Source: Bradyrhizobium cytisi (GTDB lineage Bacteria > Pseudomonadota > Alphaproteobacteria > Rhizobiales > Xanthobacteraceae). Taken from it: DNA of 35,919 nucleotides. A model generated the notes under the pieces. The model saw only the letters and a list, made by a program, of their open reading frames with translations, was not told the DNA's origin and made no database searches. The DNA is taken from NCBI RefSeq assembly GCF_008123515.1, contig NZ_VSSR01000122.1:1-35919 (forward strand), written 5' to 3'. Both the position numbers and the translations under genes were made by a program. Positions 25,366-33,339 of the stretch are shown piece after piece (position 1 is the stretch's first letter; each line of letters opens with the position of its first letter).

Positions 25366-26010
25366 ATGAGCATCATGACTTTATCGGATAGGTCGGGTTA
25401 CGAACGGGCCATGCAGACGCTCGGCGGCATTTGGTTCATGCTGCTGGCGCTTTGTTTCGCCATCAAGATCGGATCGCACTCCGAGCCCTGGCCGTCACTT
25501 TTGTCGAGCCTTTGTCTCGCCAGCTTCTATGTGCTGCTCGGGTTGCTGGTCATGACCCGGGCACCGGCCAAGGCGCACGCGGATGGTTGGCTGCCAAGAA
25601 TAGCGGCATTTGTCGGCACCTACATGCCATGGGCGATCGGCTTCTTTGGTGAGACCGACGAGGCGTTGCCAAACCTTGCGTCCACGGTTTGCGTGTTGAC
25701 CGGCATGATCATGATGCTCCTCACGATCAGGCACCTTGGCAAGTCGTTCAGCCTGGTGCCGCAGGCGCGGTCCGTGGTGCAAACCGGTCCGTACCGATGG
25801 ATCAAGCACCCGCTCTATCTGGCGGAGCAGATCGCGATATTCGGCGTGGTGCTCAAGGTCCTTTCGCCGCTGACGGTGACGCTGTTCGTGCTGCACATCG
25901 GCGTTCAAGTATGTCGAATCTACTACGAAGAAGATCTGCTCCGGCGCAATTGTCCGGAATATTCGGGTTACGAGGCGTCGCGCTGGAGGTTGATACCTTA
26001 TGTTTGGTGA
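25366..26010 (+). CDS. Integral-membrane methyltransferase of the ICMT/PEMT type inside the tad operon
   Basis: A 214-residue membrane protein with about five hydrophobic segments. Its C-terminal third has the isoprenylcysteine carboxyl methyltransferase / phospholipid methyltransferase signature: TGPYRWIKHPLYLAEQ (about 140-155), then IYYEEDLLRRNCPEYSGYEASRWRLIPYVW, including the EE pair and the Y..Y..R..R..P ending that form the S-adenosylmethionine site in this family. I chose the ATG at 25366, seven bases after tadC; a start overlapping tadC is also possible. A gap of 76 bp with a hairpin separates it from tadE. Possible substrates are a lipid, a quinone-like molecule or a protein terminus; none can be inferred from the sequence. 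It is not part of the classical tad gene set. Confidence 0.8.
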   Translation: MSIMTLSDRSGYERAMQTLGGIWFMLLALCFAIKIGSHSEPWPSLLSSLCLASFYVLLGLLVMTRAPAKAHADGWLPRIAAFVGTYMPWAIGFFGETDEALPNLASTVCVLTGMIMMLLTIRHLGKSFSLVPQARSVVQTGPYRWIKHPLYLAEQIAIFGVVLKVLSPLTVTLFVLHIGVQVCRIYYEEDLLRRNCPEYSGYEASRWRLIPYVW

Positions 26011-26028
26011 TCTGCCGGGAACGGCAGA
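26011..26028 (+). promoter_or_regulatory. Short hairpin right after the methyltransferase stop
   Basis: TCTGCCG-GGAA-CGGCAGA is a perfect 7-bp stem with a four-base loop, starting on the base after the TGA. No run of T follows, so it is not a strong intrinsic terminator; it could lower read-through or protect the upstream mRNA. Confidence 0.45.
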
Positions 26029-26086
26029 ATTGTCGCGGACATTCGCTAGCGAGGTAACGGTCTAACCGTATTGTGAAGGTGCTAAC

Positions 26087-26572
26087 GTGCTGTCTTATTT
26101 GCATCGCCGGAAAGGGCTTGTGAGCCGCAAACGTTCTCTGGTCGCTGATCAGCGCGGCGCCGTCGCGTTCGAGATGCCGTTCGTCTACCTTTTCCTGCTG
26201 ATGGTAATCCTTCTGCCGCTTGCTGATCTTGCCGTCGCCGGCTACCAGTACGTTTCGGCGCTCGCGGCGTTACGCGCGTTCGGGCAATCCATCCTTTATT
26301 CGCCGCCACCCGACGTTACGAACGCGTCCAGTTGGGCGTCGACCGCACTCGCCAAGGCCGATAGCCGCTTTCCGATCCCCAGCATTGCGCTAATTTGCGG
26401 CGACAGCAATGCTGTCTGCGCGTCAGGAAACTCCGATCCTTCGCTGGCGAAGTATTATGTGTACTCAACAACGATCACGTTGGCGCCGATCGTGCTGACG
26501 TCCGCGTTGTGCACGAGCACCAGCGGTAATGCCTGTTCGTTCACACTGACTTACTCAGAGCGGTTTCAATAG
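26087..26572 (+). CDS. TadE-like pseudopilin
   Basis: A 161-residue minor pilin-like protein. The leader ends ...VADQRG and is followed by AVAFEMPFVYLFLLMVILLPLADLAVAGYQY. Cleavage after the Gly gives Glu at +5, as in TadE and Flp pilins, so CpaA should process it. The C-terminal part is periplasmic with four cysteines (ICGDSNAVCAS, LCTSTSGNAC) that could form disulfides. I used the GTG at 26087, with GAAGGTG upstream, as the start. It lies eight bases before the TadG-like gene. Confidence 0.8.
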   Translation: MLSYLHRRKGLVSRKRSLVADQRGAVAFEMPFVYLFLLMVILLPLADLAVAGYQYVSALAALRAFGQSILYSPPPDVTNASSWASTALAKADSRFPIPSIALICGDSNAVCASGNSDPSLAKYYVYSTTITLAPIVLTSALCTSTSGNACSFTLTYSERFQ

Positions 26573-26580
26573 GATGTCCC

Positions 26581-27915
26581 ATGCGTAACATGCTTCGTTG
26601 CCGTCGAGGGTCCGCCGCGTTCGCAACCGTGGTTGCCCTGGTGCCGCTGATCGGAGTGATGGCGCTCGGCGGTGAAGCCGGGTCCTGGTATGTGACCAGG
26701 CAACGCGCCCAGAGTGCGGCCGATGCAGCCGCCTATTCGGGCGCCTTGCGGTTGGCGTGCGACAGTGCTCCACAGCCTGGCACAACCTGCAACAATACAC
26801 AGACATATGATTACCGCGGTAAGCAAGTTGCGGCCCAGAACTCGTTCTGCAATTCAGGCGACACCGGCTATTCCGGCTCCACGTGTGCTACAAGTCTTCC
26901 GCAGGGCGTGTCGAAGTCGGTCCAGATGGCCTCGTGGAGCGCGGGTGGGGCAACATTCGTCCAGGCTACCGTTAGCCAACAGCAGCCAGCATACCTGGCT
27001 CAACTGCTTGGCTTATCGACGATCAATGTGAACGCGACGGCGATCGCCAAAATTGATAGTTTGGCGAAACCTCCATGTGTGTTGGCGCTGAAAGATCCCG
27101 TTACATTCCAGGGTAGCCCTACCGTATCGTCGCCAACCTGCGGCATTTCGTCGAACAGTACGGCCGACAACGCAATTGGCTTCAAGGGCAATTCCGGCAT
27201 CCAGGTGAATGCGCCGAGCTACACGGTCGGCGGCTGCTCCCAGACGGGGGGAAGCCAGTGCACGAACGTGAAAACCTATCAGCAACCTATCCCCGATCCG
27301 TTAAGCGGATTGGCCACCGCGATCGGGGCGTTGAAGGTGCCGAGTGATTTTCCCAACAAGTCATGCGGCGGCTCGACAATCGTATCTTATGAAGCCGGCG
27401 CGTGCGTTAATACCAGCGGTAACCCGTCGCTGCCTGCGGCGGTGAACGGCACGATCAGTATTACCGGCACGTACTATATAACGGGGAACCTCAGGATCAA
27501 TGGCAGTCCAACCATAACGGGAACGGCTACCTTGATATTCTTTAAAGGCGGATCGCTTTCGATCACCGGTAACCCGACGATCCAACTGACGGCGGTGAAG
27601 TCGCCGTCGGGTCCGTCCGCATTGTCGGCAACGGCGAAGTATCTGCTGAAGGATGTCCTCATCTACGATGATGAGACGACGAGCGGCGGCGTCAGCATCA
27701 CTGGTTCCTCCAGCAGCTATTTCAACGGCACGGTCTACGTACCAAATAGCCCCGTCACGTACTCGGGTAACAGCACGAATGGCCCCACTAGCGGTTGCTA
27801 TCAGGTCATAGCCTACGCCGTGAAGTTCCAGGGCAATACGACGCTGGACAATTCCAACTGTACGTCCGATGGGGCAGTAAAGCCGAACGTTCAAACCGTG
27901 CGTTTGGTGCAGTGA
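26581..27915 (+). CDS. TadG-like pilus assembly protein
   Basis: A 444-residue protein. The first 60 residues are the TadG/TadE-type N-terminus: a CRRG leader, SAAFATVVALVPLIGVMALGGEAG membrane helix, then the conserved SWYVTRQRAQSAADAAAYSGAL. Glu +5 is missing, as usual for TadG. The rest is periplasmic and carries several Cys pairs and a run of repeats such as SITGTYYITGNLRINGSPTI and SLSITGNPTIQLTA, resembling a beta-helix; no von Willebrand A domain is seen. TadG-like proteins anchor or cap the pilus machinery. Its TGA overlaps the next ATG by one base. Confidence 0.8.
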   Translation: MRNMLRCRRGSAAFATVVALVPLIGVMALGGEAGSWYVTRQRAQSAADAAAYSGALRLACDSAPQPGTTCNNTQTYDYRGKQVAAQNSFCNSGDTGYSGSTCATSLPQGVSKSVQMASWSAGGATFVQATVSQQQPAYLAQLLGLSTINVNATAIAKIDSLAKPPCVLALKDPVTFQGSPTVSSPTCGISSNSTADNAIGFKGNSGIQVNAPSYTVGGCSQTGGSQCTNVKTYQQPIPDPLSGLATAIGALKVPSDFPNKSCGGSTIVSYEAGACVNTSGNPSLPAAVNGTISITGTYYITGNLRINGSPTITGTATLIFFKGGSLSITGNPTIQLTAVKSPSGPSALSATAKYLLKDVLIYDDETTSGGVSITGSSSSYFNGTVYVPNSPVTYSGNSTNGPTSGCYQVIAYAVKFQGNTTLDNSNCTSDGAVKPNVQTVRLVQ

Positions 27916-28331
27916 TGAGAAAGCTCGACCAGCGCGGGGTGGCAGCTTTCGAGTTTTGTCTCGTCGGCGGGGCCTTGTTCACTCTGATCTTTGCCATCTT
28001 TGATTTCGGACGATATGCGATCACGGTGCAATCGTTGCGCATGCTTGCGAGTGCCGGCGCGCGGGCGAACATCATCAACTGCTACACGCCTGCTGTCATC
28101 GCGGGCACATCACCATCCGCTTGCACCACTGACTATCTGTCGGACCCAGAGAAGCAGGCCATTGTTCCCTTCCTGTTTAACTCCAGCCTCGGTCTCTCGC
28201 CGACGGTGACCACGACGGCTGGAGCCTCCGCACTGACCATAACGGCATCTCAGACGGGCTTCACCATGCTGGTGCCGGTATGGGGCACGTCCTTCAACGC
28301 GCCGAGCGTGTCCACCCAGGTTCCGTTCTGA
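27915..28331 (+). CDS. Second TadE-like pseudopilin
   Basis: A 138-residue pseudopilin. The leader MRKLDQRG is followed by VAAFEFCLVGGALFTLIFAIFDFGRYAITVQSLRMLASAGAR, with Glu at +5 after the predicted cut and the FDFGRY motif typical of TadE. The short C-terminal domain contains one pair of cysteines (NCYTP...ACTTDY). The gene overlaps the TadG-like gene by one base (TGATG), and a 406-bp non-coding gap follows before cpaC. Confidence 0.82.
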   Translation: MRKLDQRGVAAFEFCLVGGALFTLIFAIFDFGRYAITVQSLRMLASAGARANIINCYTPAVIAGTSPSACTTDYLSDPEKQAIVPFLFNSSLGLSPTVTTTAGASALTITASQTGFTMLVPVWGTSFNAPSVSTQVPF

Positions 28332-28384
28332 CGTGCTCCGATCTGGGGCGCTCGGCGCCGGCGGGCGTCCGAACGGACTCGGCC

Positions 28385-28419
28385 CGTCGGATAAGCCGAC
28401 GATTAGCCCAAGCGGGCTA
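28385..28419. repeat. REP-like double hairpin
   Basis: Two perfect 6-bp hairpins lie side by side: CGTCGG-ATAAG-CCGACG (28385-28401) and TAGCCC-AAGC-GGGCTA (28404-28419). They resemble the short palindromic intergenic repeats common in bradyrhizobial genomes. They could stabilise the end of the tadE mRNA or reduce read-through. Whether the unit is repeated genome-wide cannot be seen here. Confidence 0.45.
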
Positions 28420-28688
28420 CGAAAGTGGTGCGCGCTGGCAACATCGGGGAGTTTTCTCACGGATTGCCACGGCCGGGTGGGCGTGTCTCCTTGCAATCAA
28501 GGCGCGTGGCGGGGGATGATCCTTGGGCCGCCGTTTGCGGCCTGGCTCCGGGGCGTGTCCGGACTTGTTCGGGCGTGCTCCGGTTCGGGCGGGCCAGGGA
28601 ATAGAATTGGAAGGTAACTATTTGTAGTCGGACAGACTGTAAGCTCTATGGCGTGGTGCGCGAAGGAGAGTGATCAGGAAGTCGGAGG

Positions 28689-28702
28689 CCGTAAATTTAC
28701 GG
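28689..28702. promoter_or_regulatory. Perfect 14-bp palindrome upstream of cpaC
   Basis: CCGTAAATTTACGG is fully self-complementary and ends 35 bp before the cpaC ATG chosen here. Its core GTAAATTTAC is the same motif as the two half-sites before flp1. This suggests an operator for a dimeric regulator, and argues that the ATG at 28738, not the in-frame start at 28648, is the real cpaC start. Confidence 0.4.
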
Positions 28703-28737
28703 AATTGGCCGTCGGAAATGCGGCGCAGGGGATTCGG

Positions 28738-30366
28738 ATGGTTGGTGGTCGCGTCTGGGGTAGCGTGGGACACGCGATTGTCGCCTTGAGCATGACAGCT
28801 CTTGGCGCTTCGGTTGCCTTGTTTGATTCCAGCGACTGCGCACGGGCCGCAGACCGTCGGGCTCCGCCGAGCGGCGGCGTCTTCGTCAGCGAAGCGAGCG
28901 ACGTCCAGCGGGTCCGGGTGACGATCAACAAGTCGCGCACCTTCAGGGTCGAGACGGCTTTTTCCACCATCGTAGCGGGCTCGGCCGACATCATCGACGT
29001 GAAGTCGCTGAGCGATCATCAGATTTATATCCAGGGCAAGCAACCCGGCACAACCAACGTCATTCTGCTCGATTCCACGATGAAACAGATCGGTATCCTC
29101 GACGTTGAGGTTACGATCGACATCGGCAACCTTCAGCAGAACATTCAGGCCTCGACGGGCGCTCGCGGTATACGCGTTGCTGCCTCCGAGGGACAGGTGA
29201 TCGTGAGCGGAACGGCCGTCGATTCGGTCGTTGCGGAGCGTGCGATGGCGATTGCGACCAGCACCGCTCCGAAGGGCAGCGTCGTCGTCAATGCCATGAA
29301 CGTGGCGACGCCACAGCAGGTGATGCTCGAGGTCCGCTTCCTCGAGGTCAACCGGTCCGCCGGGCGCGAGCTGGGGATGAACCTCTATGGCGCTAATGCA
29401 AGCGGAACGAACATTGGCAATACCGGACTCGGCGGGCCTACTTCCATAAATACCGCCAGCGGTCGCGTTGCGTTGCCAAGCACGGGCCCGCCTACCGGCT
29501 CGATTCCTCTGCTCGGCACTGCTGGCACGTTGGCGGCGACGGCGGCGGGAGGGGTCGCTGTCCCGTTTGGAAGTCTCCTCACTAGCGTCCTCCGAACGAG
29601 CAGTGGCGCCTCGGTCGATTTGCTTGTGACAGCATTGGAGCAGAAGGGTCTGGTACGTCGCCTTGCGGAGCCAAACCTGATGGCGCTATCGGGTGAATCG
29701 GCTCGGTTTCTGGCTGGCGGTGAATTCCCAGTGCCGGTGGCCTCGACGCCGGGCGCTGCCGGGGTGGTGCCGACTGTCACTATCCAGTTCAAGACGTTCG
29801 GTGTTGAATTGGGCTTCGTTCCCACGGTGCTTTCGCGCGGCGTGATCAATCTACGAGTCGAGCCCTCTGTCAGCGAACTCGATTTCGCTAACGCTGTAAC
29901 GATCGCCGGCACGACGATACCAGCTTTGAGCAGCCGCAACGCTCGGACCACGGTCGAGTTGCGTGACGGCCAGAGTTTTGCCATCGCCGGTCTGCTGCAG
30001 ACGCGCAATCGTCAAGATGTCTCGCAATTGCCCTGGATCGGGTCGGTGCCTGTGCTTGGAACGCTGTTTCGTTCCTCGTCCTACCAGCAGCAGGAGACCG
30101 ATCTCGTCATCATCGTAACGCCGCGCCTTGTGGCGCCAGCGGCACCCGGCCAGCAACTGGCGTCGCCGCTGGATTCGCGCATGCCGGCCAATGACGTCGA
30201 TTTCTTCCTCAACGGCCAGATGGAAGTGAAGAAGCGCTACAACGACTACGTCAGTTCCGGTGGTGAACTGAAGGGACCGTATGGTCACATCATCGCGCCC
30301 GATGCGCGCCTGCCCGCACCGCCGACGGTTGTAACCGACCAGCCGGTCGTCAAGACACTCAATTAA
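28738..30366 (+). CDS. cpaC: Outer-membrane secretin CpaC/RcpA
   Basis: A 542-residue secretin forming the outer-membrane pore for the pilus. A signal peptide (residues about 1-38, ending DCARA) is followed by the pilus N-terminal domain (VRVTINKSRTFRVETAFSTI...YIQGKQPGTTNVILLD). A BON-like segment comes next (GIRVAASEGQVIVSGTAVDS). The secretin core has VMLEVRFLEVNRSAGRELGM, ATVELRDGQSFAIAGLLQ in its TTVELRDG form, and the signature PWIGSVPVLGTLFRSSSYQQQETDLVIIVTPRLV. I set the start at the ATG at 28738 because it begins the signal peptide and lies after the palindrome; a start at 28648 would add 30 uncharacteristic residues. Placement far from cpaB is unusual. Confidence 0.9.
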   Translation: MVGGRVWGSVGHAIVALSMTALGASVALFDSSDCARAADRRAPPSGGVFVSEASDVQRVRVTINKSRTFRVETAFSTIVAGSADIIDVKSLSDHQIYIQGKQPGTTNVILLDSTMKQIGILDVEVTIDIGNLQQNIQASTGARGIRVAASEGQVIVSGTAVDSVVAERAMAIATSTAPKGSVVVNAMNVATPQQVMLEVRFLEVNRSAGRELGMNLYGANASGTNIGNTGLGGPTSINTASGRVALPSTGPPTGSIPLLGTAGTLAATAAGGVAVPFGSLLTSVLRTSSGASVDLLVTALEQKGLVRRLAEPNLMALSGESARFLAGGEFPVPVASTPGAAGVVPTVTIQFKTFGVELGFVPTVLSRGVINLRVEPSVSELDFANAVTIAGTTIPALSSRNARTTVELRDGQSFAIAGLLQTRNRQDVSQLPWIGSVPVLGTLFRSSSYQQQETDLVIIVTPRLVAPAAPGQQLASPLDSRMPANDVDFFLNGQMEVKKRYNDYVSSGGELKGPYGHIIAPDARLPAPPTVVTDQPVVKTLN

Positions 30367-30378
30367 GGGACGACCGAT

Positions 30379-30780
30379 ATGACATGCACGACGTTACTCG
30401 CGGTCTTCACGCTTGGGGCTTGCAACGGCTTGGCCGGTAACGACGAGATGGACCGCTACTTTCAGCGGTCTGATACCATTACGCTGAGCGCCGGCGACGC
30501 CAAACAAGTCAACGCCGCCACCCACACGATTCATCCTTGGCCGAGAGGTGTCGGCGATCGCAGAATCGTTGTTGATGCGGGGAAGACGAGTAACGCTATA
30601 AAAAGCTACCGCAGAGGTAGCCAACCGTTCGATCCGCTGCCGGCGTTCGGCGGAAATACGCCGGCAACCGGGCATCCTCCAATGGGGGTCGCCGGTGCGA
30701 CGGCGGCTATTGTGGACGCAGGAGGCAGCGTCGACGTAGGCACGCGTGCGGCCATTGTAGGCGCAGGCCCCGCCCGATGA
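30379..30780 (+). CDS. Small lipoprotein of the tad locus
   Basis: A 133-residue protein with a short signal and a lipobox (LGAC, Cys at about 15), then NDEMDRYFQRSDTITLSAGD and AKQVNAATHTIHPWPRGVGDRRI. Proteins with this YxQRxDTITLxAGDAxxVN...DPWPR pattern are familiar to me as small lipoproteins found next to cpaC in bradyrhizobial tad loci; their role is unknown. The position after the secretin corresponds to that of CpaD in other loci, but I see no CpaD similarity. The C-terminal half is Gly/Ala/Pro-rich and probably disordered. The start lacks the usual positive charges, so an upstream start is possible. Confidence 0.7.
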   Translation: MTCTTLLAVFTLGACNGLAGNDEMDRYFQRSDTITLSAGDAKQVNAATHTIHPWPRGVGDRRIVVDAGKTSNAIKSYRRGSQPFDPLPAFGGNTPATGHPPMGVAGATAAIVDAGGSVDVGTRAAIVGAGPAR

Positions 30781-30820
30781 GTTTAATGGTTGAGTTGTTG
30801 CCGGCGGTGGGGCGGGGATA

Positions 30821-31375
30821 ATGCTCATGGGGCGCCTTCTTGTATGGCTGGCCTGCGCCTTGCTGGCCACAGCCTTGGCGGCTTGCGAAACGGTGCAGGA
30901 AACAACCGTACGCGACGCTGCCGTTGTTGCACCCGTTGCTCCTGCCGGCCCAGACCCAGTGCAGGAGCCGACTGATGTCAAGTACTACGGTTCTGACGAA
31001 CCTGTCCGGATGGGGCTGGAACACTTCAATCGCGGCAGTTACGGAATCGCCAACCGCTATTTCAAGGATGGCGTCGAGAAGGCGCCGAAGGATTTGACAG
31101 CTTGGATCGGTCTTGCGGCGAGCTATGACCGGTTGCGCCGCTTCGATCTGGCCGACCAGGCCTACGCGCAGGCGATCCGCCTCGGCGGCGAGACCGTCCA
31201 GATCCTGAACGATCAGGGCTACTCCTACATGCTGCGCGGCAACCTGACGGCGGCGCGGCGAAAGTTCGAGAAGGCCTATTCGCTCGACCCGGGTAACCCG
31301 GTCATCGCCAACAATCTCGAGCTGCTCAACGGCAGCCGGAGATTCATCGAGAGGCCGCCGAACAACCAGCCGTAG
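30821..31375 (+). CDS. tadD: TPR lipoprotein TadD
   Basis: A 184-residue lipoprotein with the lipobox LAAC at about residue 22. After a Pro/Ala linker come about three TPR units: PVRMGLEHFNRGSYGIANRYFKDGVEKAPKDLTAWIGLAASYDRL, RFDLADQAYAQAIRLGGETVQILNDQGYSYML and NLTAARRKFEKAYSLDPGNPVIANNLELL. TadD is thought to help place the secretin in the outer membrane. It is the last recognisable tad gene. An ATG two codons later (30827) is an equally good start. Confidence 0.88.
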   Translation: MLMGRLLVWLACALLATALAACETVQETTVRDAAVVAPVAPAGPDPVQEPTDVKYYGSDEPVRMGLEHFNRGSYGIANRYFKDGVEKAPKDLTAWIGLAASYDRLRRFDLADQAYAQAIRLGGETVQILNDQGYSYMLRGNLTAARRKFEKAYSLDPGNPVIANNLELLNGSRRFIERPPNNQP

Positions 31376-31995
31376 CCTGATCGCGTTCGCGGGACAGCAG
31401 CTTGATCCTGACGAGCCTTCCTGGACTGCTGGACTGTGGCGTGCAAGATGCTTGATCAGCGCCCGAGCTTGGCCCCGAGAATGTTGCCTGGTTGATCGAA
31501 CGCTTGTCCGCGTCAGCGATGAGCGAGGAGGATCATGGGCGATGCGCAGTCTTCTCTTAGCCGGCGGGAAGCTTGAAGCAGCCATTTTCACCATATGGGT
31601 TTGACGGTTTTGCGCGGAGACGAGCCTGCAGGAAAACTAACTTCTGGTGGGCCCGCAGTTTGGTTAACGCGGACCAGGGGCGATCTTCGCCGGCGCGTCG
31701 CAGGCGGCGGTGAAGCACGGTTAAAGCGGCATCTCGCCCGCCATCTCAACGTTGTTCAGGAGCGATCATAGCAGCGGCTTGCGCCACGGGAGTTCCGCGG
31801 CGCAAGCAGCAGGGCGGAGGTCGCTCGCTTCGTAATAGGTCCTCAAGCCGGGCCGTTGGGGGAGGAACAACCCGGGGTCTCGTGGGTGAATCGCCCGAAG
31901 CTTGAGAAAATATAAAGCTTTGTGGCTTAGACATCCTTCAGTTGCATCCTTCGCAGTGCCTTTTAGCTCCGCTCGTTGCCTCAGGACCCTTTGAC
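31376..31995. other. About 600 bp downstream of the tad locus without a gene
   Basis: No open frame with recognisable content on either strand. The base composition drifts and short coding-like stretches are interrupted, consistent with decayed DNA at the border of the pilus locus. No clear intrinsic terminator for tadD was found. Confidence 0.45.
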
Positions 31996-32325
31996 ATGGC
32001 CAAGCCAGGCATCTTCAGTTTCGAAGGCCTAAAGATGAATAGGGTTAAGGCCCTCTTGCTGCTGTCCTGCTTGTTACTGGGCTGCGCCGACCTCCTGACG
32101 ACGAATGTGATCCTGGATCTCGGAATGAGCGAACTGAACCCGGTCATGAGGCTGGCTCAGACTTGGCTTGGGGTGTGGTGGCTTGTTCCCAAGCTCGGTT
32201 TAACGCTTCTGCTGGTGGGGCTGCTTTGGCGCAGCAAGAACGTTTACAACGTGGCCCTTGTCGTGGCTTTCTGCTCGACGCCCGTACTAAACAACCTCCT
32301 CCTCATCGTTGCGGGCACGAACTGA
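31996..32325 (+). CDS. Small membrane protein (DUF5658-like)
   Basis: A 109-residue protein with three hydrophobic segments: ALLLLSCLLLGCADLLTTNV, QTWLGVWWLVPKLGLTLLLV and VYNVALVVAFCSTPVLNNLL. The pattern AD(L)xTTxxxLxxGxxExNPxM with a following PKLxLT is that of a widespread small membrane family of unknown function (DUF5658-like). The ATG at 31996 is used; ATG 32035 (MNRVKALLLL) would also give a complete protein. A paralogue lies inverted at 33340-33810. The hydroxylase gene follows 81 bp downstream on the same strand. Confidence 0.7.
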   Translation: MAKPGIFSFEGLKMNRVKALLLLSCLLLGCADLLTTNVILDLGMSELNPVMRLAQTWLGVWWLVPKLGLTLLLVGLLWRSKNVYNVALVVAFCSTPVLNNLLLIVAGTN

Positions 32326-32406
32326 ACGAGCGACTTCGCCCCTTCAGCGATTGGCGACTGAGGAGGCAAGTGGTAGGCTTCCGCCATTTCCAAGGCGGCG
32401 ATTTGA

Positions 32407-33231
32407 ATGGACGAGCTATTTGGATTGAGCAGATTTCTGTTGACGCTTTTGATCTTCGTTCCGATCGAGCGACTATTTGCTGCGCGGCCTCAGAAGATTT
32501 TCAGACGTGGCCTGCTGACCGATATGGCCTTCCAGTTCGTCAACGGGTGGATGATCATGATCGGCGTAATCGCTGTTGTCGCGATGGCCATTGTGATCAA
32601 TCGATCGGTGCTTCCACTGGCAGTGAAGCAGGCGATCGACGGTCTTCCTTACTTGGTCCAGGCGGTTCTCGTGATCTTGATCGGGGACCTCGGGGTCTAC
32701 TGGACTCACCGTATCCTGCATGTGGTGCCCGCCATGTGGCAAATCCATGCCGTTCATCACGCTGTTGAAGAACTAGACTGGCTCGCTGCGGTTCATCAGC
32801 ACCCGCTTGACGTGATATTCATGAAGGCTGGCTCACTGTTTCCGCTCTTCGCGCTCGGCTTCTCCACGGAAGCGATAGGGACCTATATCCTCGTCTACTC
32901 CTGGCAGGCCTATCTCGTTCACGCCAACGTGCGGTTGAACTATGGCCTGCTACGATACGTCCTGGTGTCGCCGGAATTTCATCATTGGCACCACAGCAGC
33001 GAAAAGGAAGCCAGAGACAAGAACTTTGCCGGGATGATCTCGTTCTACGATTGGCTGTTCGGAAGCGTCTATCTTCCGAAGGGGCAGAAGCCGAAGACAT
33101 TTGGCGTCGATAATCCTATGCCCTCAAACTACTTGGCTCTTTTGGTCTATCCGTTTATCGCATGGGCATCGAACAAAAAGACGACGCCAAATCGCGCGAG
33201 AGATGAGCGGCCGACGCGCTGCGCGGACTAG
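32407..33231 (+). CDS. Fatty-acid hydroxylase / sterol-desaturase superfamily protein
   Basis: A 274-residue membrane di-iron enzyme. The histidine clusters that bind the iron pair are all present: HRILH (101-105), HAVHH (114-118) and FHHWHH (191-196), with an additional HQHP at 130-133. Hydrophobic segments lie at about 8-25, 45-65, 80-98 and 135-175. Such proteins hydroxylate or desaturate lipids, and in alphaproteobacteria may act on fatty acids, hopanoids or carotenoids; the substrate here is not known. It lies between two inverted copies of a small membrane-protein gene. The C-terminal tail (KKTTPNRARDERPTR) is unconserved. Confidence 0.88.
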   Translation: MDELFGLSRFLLTLLIFVPIERLFAARPQKIFRRGLLTDMAFQFVNGWMIMIGVIAVVAMAIVINRSVLPLAVKQAIDGLPYLVQAVLVILIGDLGVYWTHRILHVVPAMWQIHAVHHAVEELDWLAAVHQHPLDVIFMKAGSLFPLFALGFSTEAIGTYILVYSWQAYLVHANVRLNYGLLRYVLVSPEFHHWHHSSEKEARDKNFAGMISFYDWLFGSVYLPKGQKPKTFGVDNPMPSNYLALLVYPFIAWASNKKTTPNRARDERPTRCAD

Positions 33232-33339
33232 CTGGAAATCGTCGTCAGATGGCGGCCGACGGCTGTGGCAACCAAGCGCTATCCGCCCTCATCCGTTGGC
33301 TCAACCTTTTGCTGCGCCAAGGGTGAACCTCGTGATGCC

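Larger units (their letters stand above)
28332..28737. other. Non-coding gap with repeats, separating the secretin gene from the rest of the tad locus
   Basis: No gene is supported here. The left part is GC-rich with a pair of adjacent hairpins (28385-28419). Around 28550-28600 there are irregular GGGCGTG(T/C)TCCG-like repeats. The right part (28605-28737) is richer in A+T and holds a perfect palindrome, so a separate promoter for cpaC-lipoprotein-tadD is likely. Confidence 0.55.

Noticed and set aside
26011..26028. Intrinsic terminator after the methyltransferase gene
   Set aside because: The stem is good but no T-run follows, so I list it only as a hairpin.
28648..28737. Longer N-terminus for the secretin
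   Set aside because: The extra residues are not secretin-like, would bury the signal peptide, and cover the AT-rich palindrome region.
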